DNA of 64,000 nt from DASWZN01 sp963841635 (GTDB lineage: Bacteria > Acidobacteriota > Terriglobia > Bryobacterales > Bryobacteraceae). The position numbers were made by a program, and so were the translations under genes. Location: positions 3,968,001 through 4,032,000 of the forward strand of contig CAWJDO010000002.1 in assembly GCA_963841635.1 (NCBI GenBank), in the 5' to 3' direction. Shown here piece by piece: positions 14,880 through 23,006 of this stretch. Under the pieces are notes generated by a model. That model saw nothing but the letters and a program-made list of their open reading frames with translations, did no database searches and was not told the DNA's origin. Numbering within the stretch: position 1 is the stretch's first letter; the number at the start of each line of letters is the position of its first letter.

Positions 14880-16899
14880 CCCGACTTTCGCAGTTCAGGC
14901 CCGTTTTTCCGGTTCAGCCGGCCCTAAGCCTTTTGCCTGCAATCCGAGAATCTCAAAACCGCTGTGGTGAAGACCTACCCTCTTCCACTTCGGACCTTTT
15001 TCTGGCATTCTGCTGCTTCCATGTTCTTGCGCCGCACCAACCGCAGGAAGGACGGCAAGGATCACCGCTACTTTAGCGTGGTGGAAAACCGGCGACTGTC
15101 TTCGGGCAAGACGGCGCAACGCACGGTCCTCTACCTGGGTGAAGTGAACGACTCTCAGCAAGCCGCCTGGCGCAAGACCCTCGAGGTCTTCGACGAGCAG
15201 CAGCAGCGTTCTCGCAACCTCAGCCTGTTCCCCGACGATCGCGAGATTCCCGAAGATGCCGTCGACAGCCTGCAGGTGAGGCTGAGCGGACTGGAACTGC
15301 GGCGGCCGCGCCTGTTCGGCAACTGCTGGCTGGCTTGCGAAATCTGGCGTCAACTGGGACTCGACGAGTTTTGGCAGCGGCGCTTGCCGGACGGCCGCGA
15401 GGCCGTGAGATGGGAGAAGGTGCTGGAACTGCTGGTGGTGAACCATCTGCTCGATCCGGCCAGCGAGTGGCGTGTGCATCGGCAGTGGTTTCTTTCCACC
15501 GCCATGGACGAGTTACTGAACGTCGACTATGCGGCCGCCGAAAAGGACCGGCTGTATCGTTGTCTGGACCGGGTGCTGGAGCACAAGCAGGATCTGTTCG
15601 TGTGGTTGAGACAAAAGTGGGCGGACCTGTTTCAAGCCGACTTCGAAGTGCTGCTCTACGATTTGACGAGCACGTATTTCGAAGGCGCCATGGAAGAGAA
15701 CCCCAAGGCTAAGCGCGGCTACAGCCGCGACGGCCGGCCGGATTGCTTGCAGGTAGTGGTGGCGCTGGTGGTGACCACCGACGGCTTCCCACTGGCCTAC
15801 GAAGTGATGGACGGCAACACCACCGACTGCACCACACTGCGAGGGTTCCTCGACAAAATCGAGAAGACCTACGGGAAGGCGAAGCGGATGTGGGTCATGG
15901 ACCGGGGCATCCCGACCGAGGCGATTCTGGCCGAGATGCGCGACCCGGCGCGCACGGTCTACTACCTGGTGGGAACGTCCAAGAGCAAGATCAAGCAGCA
16001 CGAGAAGAAGTGGCTGGATTTGCCCTGGCAGAAGGTTCGCGACTCGGTCGAGGTGAAACTGTTCGAGCAGGACGGCGAGCTTTACGTGCTGGCCAAGAGC
16101 GAGGGCCGCCAGGCCAAAGAGGTCGCCATGCGGCGCAAGAGGCTGGCGCGGCTGCTGCGAAAACTTCGCGCCATGCGGCGCAGCCTGCCGGCGCGCGATC
16201 AGTTGTTGCTGCGGATCGGCGCCGCCAAGACCGAGGCGGGCCGCGCCTTCGGCTTCGTGAAGATCCAACTGCCGGAGTCCCGGCAGCCGGTGACGCGGGA
16301 GACCTTTCGATTCCACGTGGACAAGGTCAAGCTCAAAGAGGCGGAGTTGCGCGACGGACACTACTTACTGCGCTCCAACCTGGCCGGCGGCGACCCCACG
16401 GTGTTGTGGTCGCGCTACGTGCAACTGACCCAGATCGAATCCGTTTTTCGAAGCCTGAAAAGCGAGCTCGGGATTCGGCCCATCCGGCATCAACTGGAGC
16501 ATCGCGCCGACGCTCACATCTTGGTCGCCTTCCTGGCCTACTGTCTTCAAGTGACGTTGAAGAACCGGCTCATGATTCACGCGCCGGGGCTGACGCCAGC
16601 GGCCGTGATGGGCGCGCTGGCGAACATTCAGATGATCGACGTGTACATTCCCACCGTCGACGGACGCTGGCTGATTCTCCCCCGCTACACGCAGCCGGAG
16701 AGAGATGCCCAGTTGGTCCTCGACAAGCTCAAGCTCGAGCTGCCCGCGCAACCACCTCCGCGGATCACCGCGGAACCCGCCCTCCGAGCGGTCGCCGAGG
16801 CTGGTCGATAGCCCGGGTTTGTGGTGAAGACCTTTTGATCGCCTGCACTGATTCTTAATGGCTTAGGTGTCGCTCGGGCCCCCAACTGCGAAAGTCGGG
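14880..16899 (+). mobile_element. IS1634-type insertion sequence
   Basis: Bounded by perfect 16-bp inverted repeats, CCCGACTTTCGCAGTT at 14880-14895 and its reverse complement at 16884-16899. The left end directly abuts the truncated IS4 element. The flanks GCGCTAA and CTAGCGG do not form a target duplication, which suggests a deletion or rearrangement after insertion. Confidence 0.93.
15021..16811 (+). CDS. IS1634-family transposase
   Basis: Start at ATG 15021 (MFLRRTNRRKDGKDHRYFSV), the usual N-terminus of this family, giving 596 residues. The DDE core has D in LLYDLTSTYFEG and VMDRGIPTEA, and E with the following K in QLTQIESVFRSLK. A Lys/Arg-rich insertion lies between the second D and the E. 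The gene is open throughout and looks functional. Confidence 0.93.
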   Translation: MFLRRTNRRKDGKDHRYFSVVENRRLSSGKTAQRTVLYLGEVNDSQQAAWRKTLEVFDEQQQRSRNLSLFPDDREIPEDAVDSLQVRLSGLELRRPRLFGNCWLACEIWRQLGLDEFWQRRLPDGREAVRWEKVLELLVVNHLLDPASEWRVHRQWFLSTAMDELLNVDYAAAEKDRLYRCLDRVLEHKQDLFVWLRQKWADLFQADFEVLLYDLTSTYFEGAMEENPKAKRGYSRDGRPDCLQVVVALVVTTDGFPLAYEVMDGNTTDCTTLRGFLDKIEKTYGKAKRMWVMDRGIPTEAILAEMRDPARTVYYLVGTSKSKIKQHEKKWLDLPWQKVRDSVEVKLFEQDGELYVLAKSEGRQAKEVAMRRKRLARLLRKLRAMRRSLPARDQLLLRIGAAKTEAGRAFGFVKIQLPESRQPVTRETFRFHVDKVKLKEAELRDGHYLLRSNLAGGDPTVLWSRYVQLTQIESVFRSLKSELGIRPIRHQLEHRADAHILVAFLAYCLQVTLKNRLMIHAPGLTPAAVMGALANIQMIDVYIPTVDGRWLILPRYTQPERDAQLVLDKLKLELPAQPPPRITAEPALRAVAEAGR

Positions 16900-16906
16900 C
16901 TAGCGG

Positions 16907-18360
16907 CAATACTGTTCACTTAACAAACATTTCTATGCTATTCTGTTTGGGGCGGGAGGCCCCAGGAATGGCCCGTACCGTTGCGTCCTTACCCGCCGGG
17001 AGCCGCATTACCGACTACATCAGCCTCGGCGTCATCGCGAAGTTCTTCCCTGCCGAAAAAGTCCGCGAGGCTCTCAGGCAAACCGATCGCGCCAGCGTAC
17101 GCGAGCGCGACTTGCCGGCCCACGTGGTGGTGTACTACGTAATCGCGTTGGCGCTGTATATGCGCTCCTCTTATCGCGAGGTGCTGCGCTGTCTGCTGGA
17201 GGGAGTGCAATGGTTGCTGGACCCCTCGGCTACCGTGAAGGTGGCGGGCAAGTCCGGCATCTCGCAAGCCCGAAGCCGCCTGGGGCCGGGACCTTTGAAG
17301 AAGCTATATGAGGCCATCGTGGTCCCCATCGCGGAGAGGCGGACCAAGGGCGCCTGGTATCGCGACTGGCGATTGATCAGCTTGGACGGCAGCACGTTGG
17401 ACACCGCCGATACCGCCGCCAACGATAAAGCCTTCGGGCGTCCCGGCGCCAGTCGCGGCTCCAGCGCTTTCCCCAAACTTCGCTTCGTGGCGCTGCTGGA
17501 GAACGGAACCCACGTGTTGTGGGCCGCGCGCATGAGCAAATACGCTACCGATGAGATCACGCTGGCTCAGGACGTCGTGCCCGCGCTCAGCAAAGGGATG
17601 TTGTGCCTAGCGGACCGCTTCTTCCCCGGCTACAAACTCTGGCGGACGGCGGCGCATACCGGAGCGGATTTGCTGTGGCGCGTCCGCCAGAATGCTCGTC
17701 TGGATGTCGACCGGCGCCTGCCCGACGGCTCCTATCTGAGTCGCTTTTACAGCTCGACTTCGGACCGCCGAAACCAGCGCCGGGGGATCGCAGTCCGCGT
17801 GATCGATTATCGCCTCAAGGACGTCCCGGGGGCCGAACCGATCTACCGATTGGTTACTACCGTCCTCGACCCCCTCCAAGCTCCCGCCAAAGAACTGGCG
17901 GCGCTCTATCATGAGCGCTGGGAAATCGAGACCGCTTTGGATGAACTCAAGACCCACCTGCGCGGAGCCCAGATCGTGCTGCGCAGCAAAACGCCAGAGT
18001 TGGTGGAGCAGGAGTTCTGGGGCCTGCTCATGGCGCACTTTGCGATCCGCGGCTTGATGCACGAAGCCGCCCTGCGGGCCGATGAAGATGCCGACCGGCT
18101 CTCCTTCCTGCATTCTGTGCGGGTGGTCCAGCGACGCATGGCCCGCTATGTCGCTGTTCCCCCCTCGGCAGAGGAAAACCCTGCATGAAGCGATCCTGGA
18201 CGAGATCCTGCAAGAGCGTGTCTCATCCAGCCGCAATCGGGTCAACCCTCGCGGGGTGAAACGCAAGATGAGCAACTATCCGCTACGCCCGCGGAAGCGC
18301 CAACGCACGCGCCGTGTCGACGTTTCCAAGCGGATCAGGATCATTAAGTGAACAGTATTG
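16907..18360 (+). mobile_element. IS4-family insertion sequence with 10-bp target duplication
   Basis: Terminal inverted repeats CAATACTGTTCACTTAA and TTAAGTGAACAGTATTG flank the element; GGGCTAGCGG is duplicated at 16897-16906 and 18361-18370. The left duplication includes the last three bases of the IS1634 element, so this insertion is the younger of the two. The 10-bp duplication fits the IS4 family. Confidence 0.95.
16968..18351 (+). pseudogene. IS4-family transposase broken by a C-run frameshift
   Basis: Starts at ATG 16968 behind GGGAGG (MARTVASLPAGSRITDYISL). N-terminal IS4 domain, then D in LISLDGSTLD and CLADRFFPG, and the Y-(2)-R-(3)-E-(6)-K signature as LYHERWEIETALDELK. In the first frame it ends at 18188, but the family's C-terminal stretch (LHEAILDEILQERV, NPRGVKRKMSNYPLRPR) follows in another frame up to 18351. 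Removing one C from the six-C run at 18159-18164 joins the two exactly. It is a mutation or a sequencing slip. Confidence 0.85.
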
Positions 18361-18449
18361 GGGCTAGCGGCCACCAGGCGGCGGGCATGTTCGTCCAGAT
18401 GAGGCCACATGCCAGCAAAGTACTGGGTGAGTAGGGCATCGGTGTCCAT
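18361..18449 (-). pseudogene. ISAzo13-like transposase N-terminal fragment
   Basis: On the minus strand from ATG 18449 about 29 codons read MDTDALLTQYFAGMWPHL then DEHARRLVAA, which resembles the start of ISAzo13-family transposases (HLDER-x-RRL-x-AA). It is cut off at the insertion boundary of the IS stack. The rest of that element is absent from the window. Confidence 0.6.
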
Positions 18450-18495
18450 GCCCTACCTGATAACACACCCGGCTGGTGGAAGTAAGGACACCAAC

Positions 18496-18522
18496 AAAAA
18501 GGGCGGGTGTTGTCACCCGCCC
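18496..18522 (-). terminator. Rho-independent terminator of the ribosomal supercluster
   Basis: GGGCGGGTG / CACCCGCCC stem followed on the minus strand by five U residues, 29 bases after the rplQ stop. Confidence 0.92.
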
Positions 18523-18550
18523 GTCCACCAAGCCGGAATGGCAGAAACCG

Positions 18551-19018
18551 CTATTCTTCCGCTGGCTTCTCCTCGCCGCCCTCTTCGTCGTGCTCGCCTG
18601 CCTGTATCGCTTTGAGCCGCGCTTCCTTGCGCTTGGCACGCTCCGCGGCGCGCTTGACCAGCTCCGAGCCCACCAGTTCCAGCATGGCCTGCTCGGCGCC
18701 ATCGCCCTTGCGCGGACCCAGGCGCACGATGCGCAGGTAGCCGCCGGATCTCTGGCCGAACCGCGAGCCCAGCGTGTCGAACAGCTTCTTGACGGATCTC
18801 GGCGTCATCAGATACGCGGCGGCCTGGCGCCGCGCGGCCAGCGTGTCTTTCTTGGCCAGCGTAATCATCCGCTCCACCAGCGGCTTGACCGCCTTGGCCT
18901 TCGGCACCGTGGTGATCACGCGCTCTTCTTCGATCACGCTGGTGACGAGGTTGCGGAACAGCGACCTGCGCGCCGCCAGCGTCCGTCCCAGCTTGTACCC
19001 ATCTACCTTATGTCTCAC
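18551..19018 (-). CDS. rplQ: 50S ribosomal protein L17
   Basis: 155 residues from GTG 19018 with GGAGAG upstream. Canonical L17 core (MRHKVDGYKLGR, then LVERMITLAKK and GGYLRIVRLGPRKGD), with an acidic C-terminal extension of about 30 residues. L17 binds 23S rRNA near the peptide exit tunnel. It is the last gene of the operon, 13 bases after rpoA, the conserved alpha-operon arrangement. The same gene is duplicated at 6891-7358. Confidence 0.98.
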   Translation of the reverse strand: MRHKVDGYKLGRTLAARRSLFRNLVTSVIEEERVITTVPKAKAVKPLVERMITLAKKDTLAARRQAAAYLMTPRSVKKLFDTLGSRFGQRSGGYLRIVRLGPRKGDGAEQAMLELVGSELVKRAAERAKRKEARLKAIQAGEHDEEGGEEKPAEE

Positions 19019-19031
19019 GGTGTCGTCTCTC

Positions 19032-20165
19032 CTACTCGCTCAAACTCTCGTCGAACTGCTCTTTGTCGTCGTCGGCCGGTTCCTCGGGACCACCCTCGTT
19101 CTCGAGCTCGTCCTCGGCGGCGTTCTGCGCATCTTCGTCCTCGTCGCGCGGCCGGCCGCTCGGCGGCGTGGGCGTGACAGGCAGTCCGCTGCCCGAAATC
19201 AGCCGCCCCTGGGCGTCGAATTTCATGCCGAACTGCAGGCCCATGCTGGACAGGATCTCTTTGATCTCGTTCAGGGACTTGCGGCCGAAGTTCTTGGTGC
19301 GAAGCATTTCGGCCTCGGTCTTCTGCACCAGGTCGGCAATGGTCTGGATATTGGCGTTCTTGAGGCAGTTGTACGACCGCACGCTCAGCTCGAGCTCGTC
19401 CACGGAGCGGTTCAGGATCTCGTTCATCTGATCCATCGCACGCTCGGCCTGTTCCTCGGCCATCTCGGGGACTTCCTCGAAGTTGATGAAGATGGTCTGG
19501 TGGTCCTTCATCAGCTTGGCGGCTTGCCCGATGGAATCCTGCGGGGAGATCGCGCCGTTGGTCCAGACTTCGAGCGTCAGCTTGTCGTAGTCGGTCATCT
19601 GGCCGAGACGTGCGCCCTCGACCGCGAAGTTGACCTTGCGCACGGGCGAGTGAACCGAGTCGATGGGGATGTAGCCCAACGGCAGGTCCTCGTCGAAGTT
19701 GCGGTCCGCGCCCACGTAGCCGCGGCCCAGTTTCAGGCGCATTTCGATGTTCAGTTTGCCCCCGTCGCTGACGGTGGCGATATGAACGGTGCGGTCCAGG
19801 ACCTCGACGTCCTGGTCGGTCTCGATCTGGCTGCTCAGCACCTCGCCCGGCTCTTCGATCCGCAGCCGCGCCGTGCGCATTCCCTCGCCGGACATCTTGA
19901 AGGGGACCTGCTTGAGGTTGAGGATGATGTCGGTGGCGTCTTCCACCACTCCCGGAATGGGGCTGAATTCATGGGCCACCCCTTCGATCCGCACGGCCGT
20001 GATGGCCGCGCCCTCGATGGAGCTCAGCAGCACGCGCCGCAGGCTGTTGCCGATGGTGGTTCCAAAACCGCGCTCGAAGGGCTGGGCGGTGAACATGCCA
20101 TAGCGGTCGGTCAGCGTTTCGGTGTTCGCAACCAAACGCTTGGGTTTCTGAAAACCTTTGAACAT
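19032..20165 (-). CDS. rpoA: RNA polymerase alpha subunit
   Basis: Start at ATG 20165 (MFKGFQKPKRL), 377 residues against about 330 in E. coli. The N-terminal assembly domain is clear (FERGFGTTIGNSLRRVLLSS, EGVAHEFSPIPGV), then an acidic linker, then the DNA-binding C-terminal domain (LSVRSYNCLKNANIQTIADL, TKNFGRKSLNEIKEIL). Beyond the CTD a further ~55 residues form a Pro- then Asp/Glu-rich tail. The tail is unusual and matches the acidic tail on L17 next door. Alpha dimers nucleate polymerase assembly and contact UP elements and activators. Confidence 0.97.
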   Translation of the reverse strand: MFKGFQKPKRLVANTETLTDRYGMFTAQPFERGFGTTIGNSLRRVLLSSIEGAAITAVRIEGVAHEFSPIPGVVEDATDIILNLKQVPFKMSGEGMRTARLRIEEPGEVLSSQIETDQDVEVLDRTVHIATVSDGGKLNIEMRLKLGRGYVGADRNFDEDLPLGYIPIDSVHSPVRKVNFAVEGARLGQMTDYDKLTLEVWTNGAISPQDSIGQAAKLMKDHQTIFINFEEVPEMAEEQAERAMDQMNEILNRSVDELELSVRSYNCLKNANIQTIADLVQKTEAEMLRTKNFGRKSLNEIKEILSSMGLQFGMKFDAQGRLISGSGLPVTPTPPSGRPRDEDEDAQNAAEDELENEGGPEEPADDDKEQFDESLSE

Positions 20166-20241
20166 AACCAGTCTTCTCCTCACTCCGGACATCCGGGAAA
20201 GCGGGCGGTTCTGACCGCCGCGCCTCCCGCGTCCATGAGAC

Positions 20242-20874
20242 TTACTTGGAGTACAACTCCACGATCAGCCGTTCGTTGACCTGGATCTGCACCAGTTCTT
20301 CGCGCTTCGGCAGACCGATTATGCGGCCCCGCAGAGTCTCGCGGTCCACTTCCAGCCAATTCGGGCACGGCAGGTGCGCCGTAGCGTCCCGCGCCGCAAG
20401 AATGGTCGGGTGGTTGCGGCTCTTCTCGCGCACCTCGACGATGTCGCCGACCTTGACCATGAACGAAGGAATATTGACCTTGCGGCCGTTGACCTGGAAG
20501 TGGCCATGGCGCACGATCTGGCGGCTCTGCGGATGCGAGACGCCAAAACCCATCCGGTAGACTACGCTGTCCAGGCGCCGCTCCAGCATCGACAGAAGGT
20601 TGTCGCCGGTGATGCCCTTCATGCGCAGCGCCTTCTCGTAGAGGTTGTGGAACTGCGTCTCGAGCAGCCCGTAGAACCGCTTCACTTTCTGCTTCTCGCG
20701 GAGCTGCAGCCCGTAGCCGACGATCTTGGGCTTGCGATCCTTACCGTGCTGGCCGGGGATGACGTTGCGCTTCTCGATAGCGCACTTCTCGCTATGGCAG
20801 CGCTCCCCCTTGAAGAATAGTTTCATGCCCTCGCGCCGGCAAAGCCGGCAAGTCGGGCCGCTGTATCGTGCCAA
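20242..20874 (-). CDS. rpsD: 30S ribosomal protein S4
   Basis: The start is TTG at 20874 with AGGAGG four bases upstream, which gives the expected MARYSGPTCR and 210 residues. This is the zinc-binding form: C9 and C12, then C26 and C31. The S4 RNA-binding domain follows (LERRLDSVVYRMGF, ARQIV-type helix as SRQIVRHGHFQVNGRKV). S4 is a primary 16S rRNA binder and in many bacteria represses its own operon. Confidence 0.97.
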   Translation of the reverse strand: MARYSGPTCRLCRREGMKLFFKGERCHSEKCAIEKRNVIPGQHGKDRKPKIVGYGLQLREKQKVKRFYGLLETQFHNLYEKALRMKGITGDNLLSMLERRLDSVVYRMGFGVSHPQSRQIVRHGHFQVNGRKVNIPSFMVKVGDIVEVREKSRNHPTILAARDATAHLPCPNWLEVDRETLRGRIIGLPKREELVQIQVNERLIVELYSK

Positions 20875-20944
20875 ATTGCCTCCTACCCTGTCTACCCTTT
20901 CGGGTGCGGTTTACGACCGGAAAAGGCCGGCCTTCTTCCCGCTT

Positions 20945-21012
20945 GCTCGTCGCTCGTCGCCCGTCGCTCGTCGCAACCGGTTCGACGGGCGACAAGCGAC
21001 GGGCGACGAGCG
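20945..21012. repeat. Dispersed palindrome, second family
   Basis: Two arms built from repeated GCTCGTCGCCCGTCGC-type units pair over about 23 bases with one mismatch, around a GGTTCGAC loop. It fills the rpsK-rpsD gap of the operon. A relative lies between rpsJ and tuf at 34787-34862. Confidence 0.85.
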
Positions 21013-21017
21013 CCCTA

Positions 21018-21425
21018 CTACACTCTTCTCTTCTTTGGCGGCCTGCACCCGTTGTGCGGGATCGGCGTGACGTCGCGGATCGCGCGCACATCCAGGCCCA
21101 CCGTGGCCAGCGTACGGATGGCCGACTCGCGGCCGGCGCCAGGACCCGCCACACGAACCTCCACCACGCGCAATCCGCTCTCCTTCGCCTTGTTGGCGGC
21201 GGTGAGCGCGGCCTGCTGCGCGGCGAATGGAGTCCCCTTGCGCGATCCCCGGTAGCCGAGCGAACCGGCGCTCGACCACGCGATCACATTTCCCACCGGG
21301 TCGGTAATAGTCACGATGGTGTTGTTGAACGTCGCCTGAATGTGAACCAGACCGGTGGGAACGCTCTTCTTTTCCTTCTTCTTGAAGGACTTCTTCTTGG
21401 ACGATTTTGCAGGTGCTTTGGCCAT
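21018..21425 (-). CDS. rpsK: 30S ribosomal protein S11
   Basis: 135 residues. The N-terminus is a Lys/Ser-rich extension (MAKAPAKSSKKKSFKKKEKK) before the canonical core GLVHIQATFNNTIVTITD. The 3'-end motif RDVTPIPHNGCRPPKKRRV is intact. S11 lies in the platform of the 30S subunit beside the mRNA exit. The gene sits nine bases after rpsM, and the palindrome at 20945 separates it from rpsD. Confidence 0.98.
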   Translation of the reverse strand: MAKAPAKSSKKKSFKKKEKKSVPTGLVHIQATFNNTIVTITDPVGNVIAWSSAGSLGYRGSRKGTPFAAQQAALTAANKAKESGLRVVEVRVAGPGAGRESAIRTLATVGLDVRAIRDVTPIPHNGCRPPKKRRV

Positions 21426-21434
21426 TCCGCCTCT

Positions 21435-21821
21435 TTACGTCTTCGACGCCGACTTCTTCTTGTTGGCGACCGTGCCGCGCCGCGGTCCCTTGCGCGTGCG
21501 CGCGTTGGTGTGGGTCCGCTGACCGCGCACCGGAAGGCCGCGCCGGTGCCGGAGCCCGCGATACGCGCCCATTTCGATCAGGCGCTTGATGTTCATGGAG
21601 ATCTCCTTGCGGAGGTCTCCTTCGACAGCGCCCTCTTCTTCGATGATCTGGCGGATCTTGCTTACTTCTTCCTCGGCCAGATCGGCGATCTTCTTATTAG
21701 GGTCCACACCCGCCCGATAGAGAATCGAGTTGGACCGGGCACGGCCGATGCCGTAAATGTACGTCAGCCCGATCTCGGCTCTCTTCTTGTTGGGGAGGTC
21801 CACGCCCGCGATACGCGCCAT
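21435..21821 (-). CDS. rpsM: 30S ribosomal protein S13
   Basis: 128 residues, MARIAGVDLPNKKRAEIGLT at the start and the C-terminal RGLPVRGQRTHTNARTRKG motif that reaches the P-site tRNA and the 16S head. The helix-two-turns-helix region IYGIGRARS is conserved. The gene starts 11 bases after the rpmJ stop. Confidence 0.98.
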   Translation of the reverse strand: MARIAGVDLPNKKRAEIGLTYIYGIGRARSNSILYRAGVDPNKKIADLAEEEVSKIRQIIEEEGAVEGDLRKEISMNIKRLIEMGAYRGLRHRRGLPVRGQRTHTNARTRKGPRRGTVANKKKSASKT

Positions 21822-21832
21822 ATCTTACTCCC

Positions 21833-21946
21833 TCATCCTTGCCGCTGCTTGTGCTTCGGATTGGTGCAGATGACCCGGACCACACCCTGGCGGTGGATCA
21901 CCTTGCACTTGTCGCAAATCTTTTTAACCGACGCCCGAACTTTCAT
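21833..21946 (-). CDS. rpmJ: 50S ribosomal protein L36
   Basis: A 37-residue gene between infA and rpsM. It begins MKVRASVKKICDKC and ends NPKHKQRQG. The zinc ligands of the C+ form are C11, C14, C27 and H32. Its ATG overlaps the infA stop (ATGA), so translation is coupled. L36 stabilises domain VI of 23S rRNA. Confidence 0.97.
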   Translation of the reverse strand: MKVRASVKKICDKCKVIHRQGVVRVICTNPKHKQRQG

Positions 21947-22161
21947 GATCTCTCTCTCAAAACCTTCGTAATCCGCCCGCGGCCCGGATCGTGCGGAGAA
22001 AGCTCAACGCACACCCGATCGCCCGGACGGACCCGGACAAAATTCTTAACCGCGGCCCCGGCCGCATGCGCCAGAACCTGCTCTCGATTCTCCAACTCAA
22101 CCCTACAGGTCGCGTTCGGGAGCAACTCCAACACCTTGGCGACCAGCTCGTTCTCAGCCAT
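21943..22161 (-). CDS. infA: Translation initiation factor IF-1
   Basis: 72 residues from ATG 22161, an OB-fold protein (VAKVLELLPNATCRVELEN, FVRVRPGDRVCVELSPHD, GRITKVL). IF-1 binds the A site of the 30S subunit. The start context is odd: the left arm of a dispersed palindrome ends exactly at the start codon and provides the AGGGAG that serves as ribosome binding site. A GTG 12 bases upstream, inside the palindrome, would add four residues. Confidence 0.96.
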   Translation of the reverse strand: MAENELVAKVLELLPNATCRVELENREQVLAHAAGAAVKNFVRVRPGDRVCVELSPHDPGRGRITKVLRERS

Positions 22162-22230
22162 CCGCTCCCTCACGGTCGCGGTTCGGTAGGAACCGCCCTC
22201 AGCACCGAACCGCGACCGTCAGGGAGCGGA
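22161..22230. repeat. Palindrome of the first family at the infA start
   Basis: Arms 22161-22187 and 22204-22230 pair with a single mismatch and match the arms at 1445 and 1584. It lies between map and infA and reaches the infA start codon. Confidence 0.9.
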
Positions 22231-22235
22231 CTCCG

Positions 22236-23006
22236 TCACGGCCGCGTCAAAACCCACGGTCCATTCTCCGTCACCGCCACGCAATGCTCAAAGTGGGCCG
22301 AATACGACCCATCCGCCGCCACCGCGGTCCAACGATCGCGCAACACCCTGGCGTCCGGCTTTCCGGCGTTCACCATGGGCTCGATCGCCAGAACCATTCC
22401 TTCTTTCAACCGCGGATTCTCGTTCTTGCGGTCCACGTAATTGGGAACCTGCGGCTCTTCGTGAAGCTGCGTCCCGATCCCGTGTCCCACGTACTCCCGA
22501 ACCACCGAAAACCCGTTCGACTCCACGTGCTTCTGCACCGTCCCGCAAATGTCGAAAAGCCGGTTGCCCGGCCGCACCTTGTCGATCGCCAGCTCCAGCG
22601 CCTCGCTGGTCACCTGCATCAGCCGTTCCGTCTTCGGATCCGGAGTGCCTATGGCCACCGTCACCGCCGAATCCCCGTAGTAGCCTTCCAGCGCCACCCC
22701 GGTATCGATCGACACGATATCGCCGGGTTTCAAAACCCGCTTGGCCGACGGCATGCCGTGCACGATCTCTTCGTTCACCGAAGTGCACAGCACAAACGGG
22801 TACTTGGACCCGGCCGCCGCCGCAAAATATCCCTTGAACGCCGGCTTCGCGCCCGCGTCCCGCATCATCTTCTCGGCCGCCGTTTCCAGATCGAGCGTTG
22901 TGACGCCCTCGCGAGCCATCTCGCGAAGCTTCTGCAGGATCTGCCACACCAGCAGGCCGCTGCGCCGCATCTTCTCCAACTCCGCGGCGGTCTTGCGAAT
23001 GATCAT
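22236..23006 (-). CDS. map: Methionine aminopeptidase, type I
   Basis: 256 residues. The five metal ligands can be placed: Asp in VSIDTGVALEG, Asp in YYGDSAVT, His in VGHGIGTQLHEEPQ, and Glu residues in AIEPMVN and the C-terminal HFEHCVAVTENG. It removes the initiator Met from nascent proteins. The start overlaps the adk stop, the usual secY-adk-map order of spc operons. A palindrome follows before infA. Confidence 0.97.
   Translation of the reverse strand: MIIRKTAAELEKMRRSGLLVWQILQKLREMAREGVTTLDLETAAEKMMRDAGAKPAFKGYFAAAAGSKYPFVLCTSVNEEIVHGMPSAKRVLKPGDIVSIDTGVALEGYYGDSAVTVAIGTPDPKTERLMQVTSEALELAIDKVRPGNRLFDICGTVQKHVESNGFSVVREYVGHGIGTQLHEEPQVPNYVDRKNENPRLKEGMVLAIEPMVNAGKPDARVLRDRWTAVAADGSYSAHFEHCVAVTENGPWVLTRP

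Larger units (their letters stand above)
18494..19410. repeat. Right copy of the rplQ-rpoA duplication (operon copy)
   Basis: Direct repeat partner of 6834-7541. This copy lies in the intact operon, so it is taken as the resident one. Confidence 0.95.

Noticed and set aside
14873..16906. A target duplication for the IS1634 element (CTAA versus CTAG)
   Set aside because: The flanking bases agree at only three positions, and the neighbouring IS has lost its end at the same junction, so no duplication can be claimed.
18774..20279. Long plus-strand open frames opposite rplQ, rpoA and many other ribosomal genes
   Set aside because: They mirror well-conserved genes on the minus strand; their length follows from high GC at third codon positions, and their products show only Arg/Pro/Ala/His-rich sequence without known motifs.
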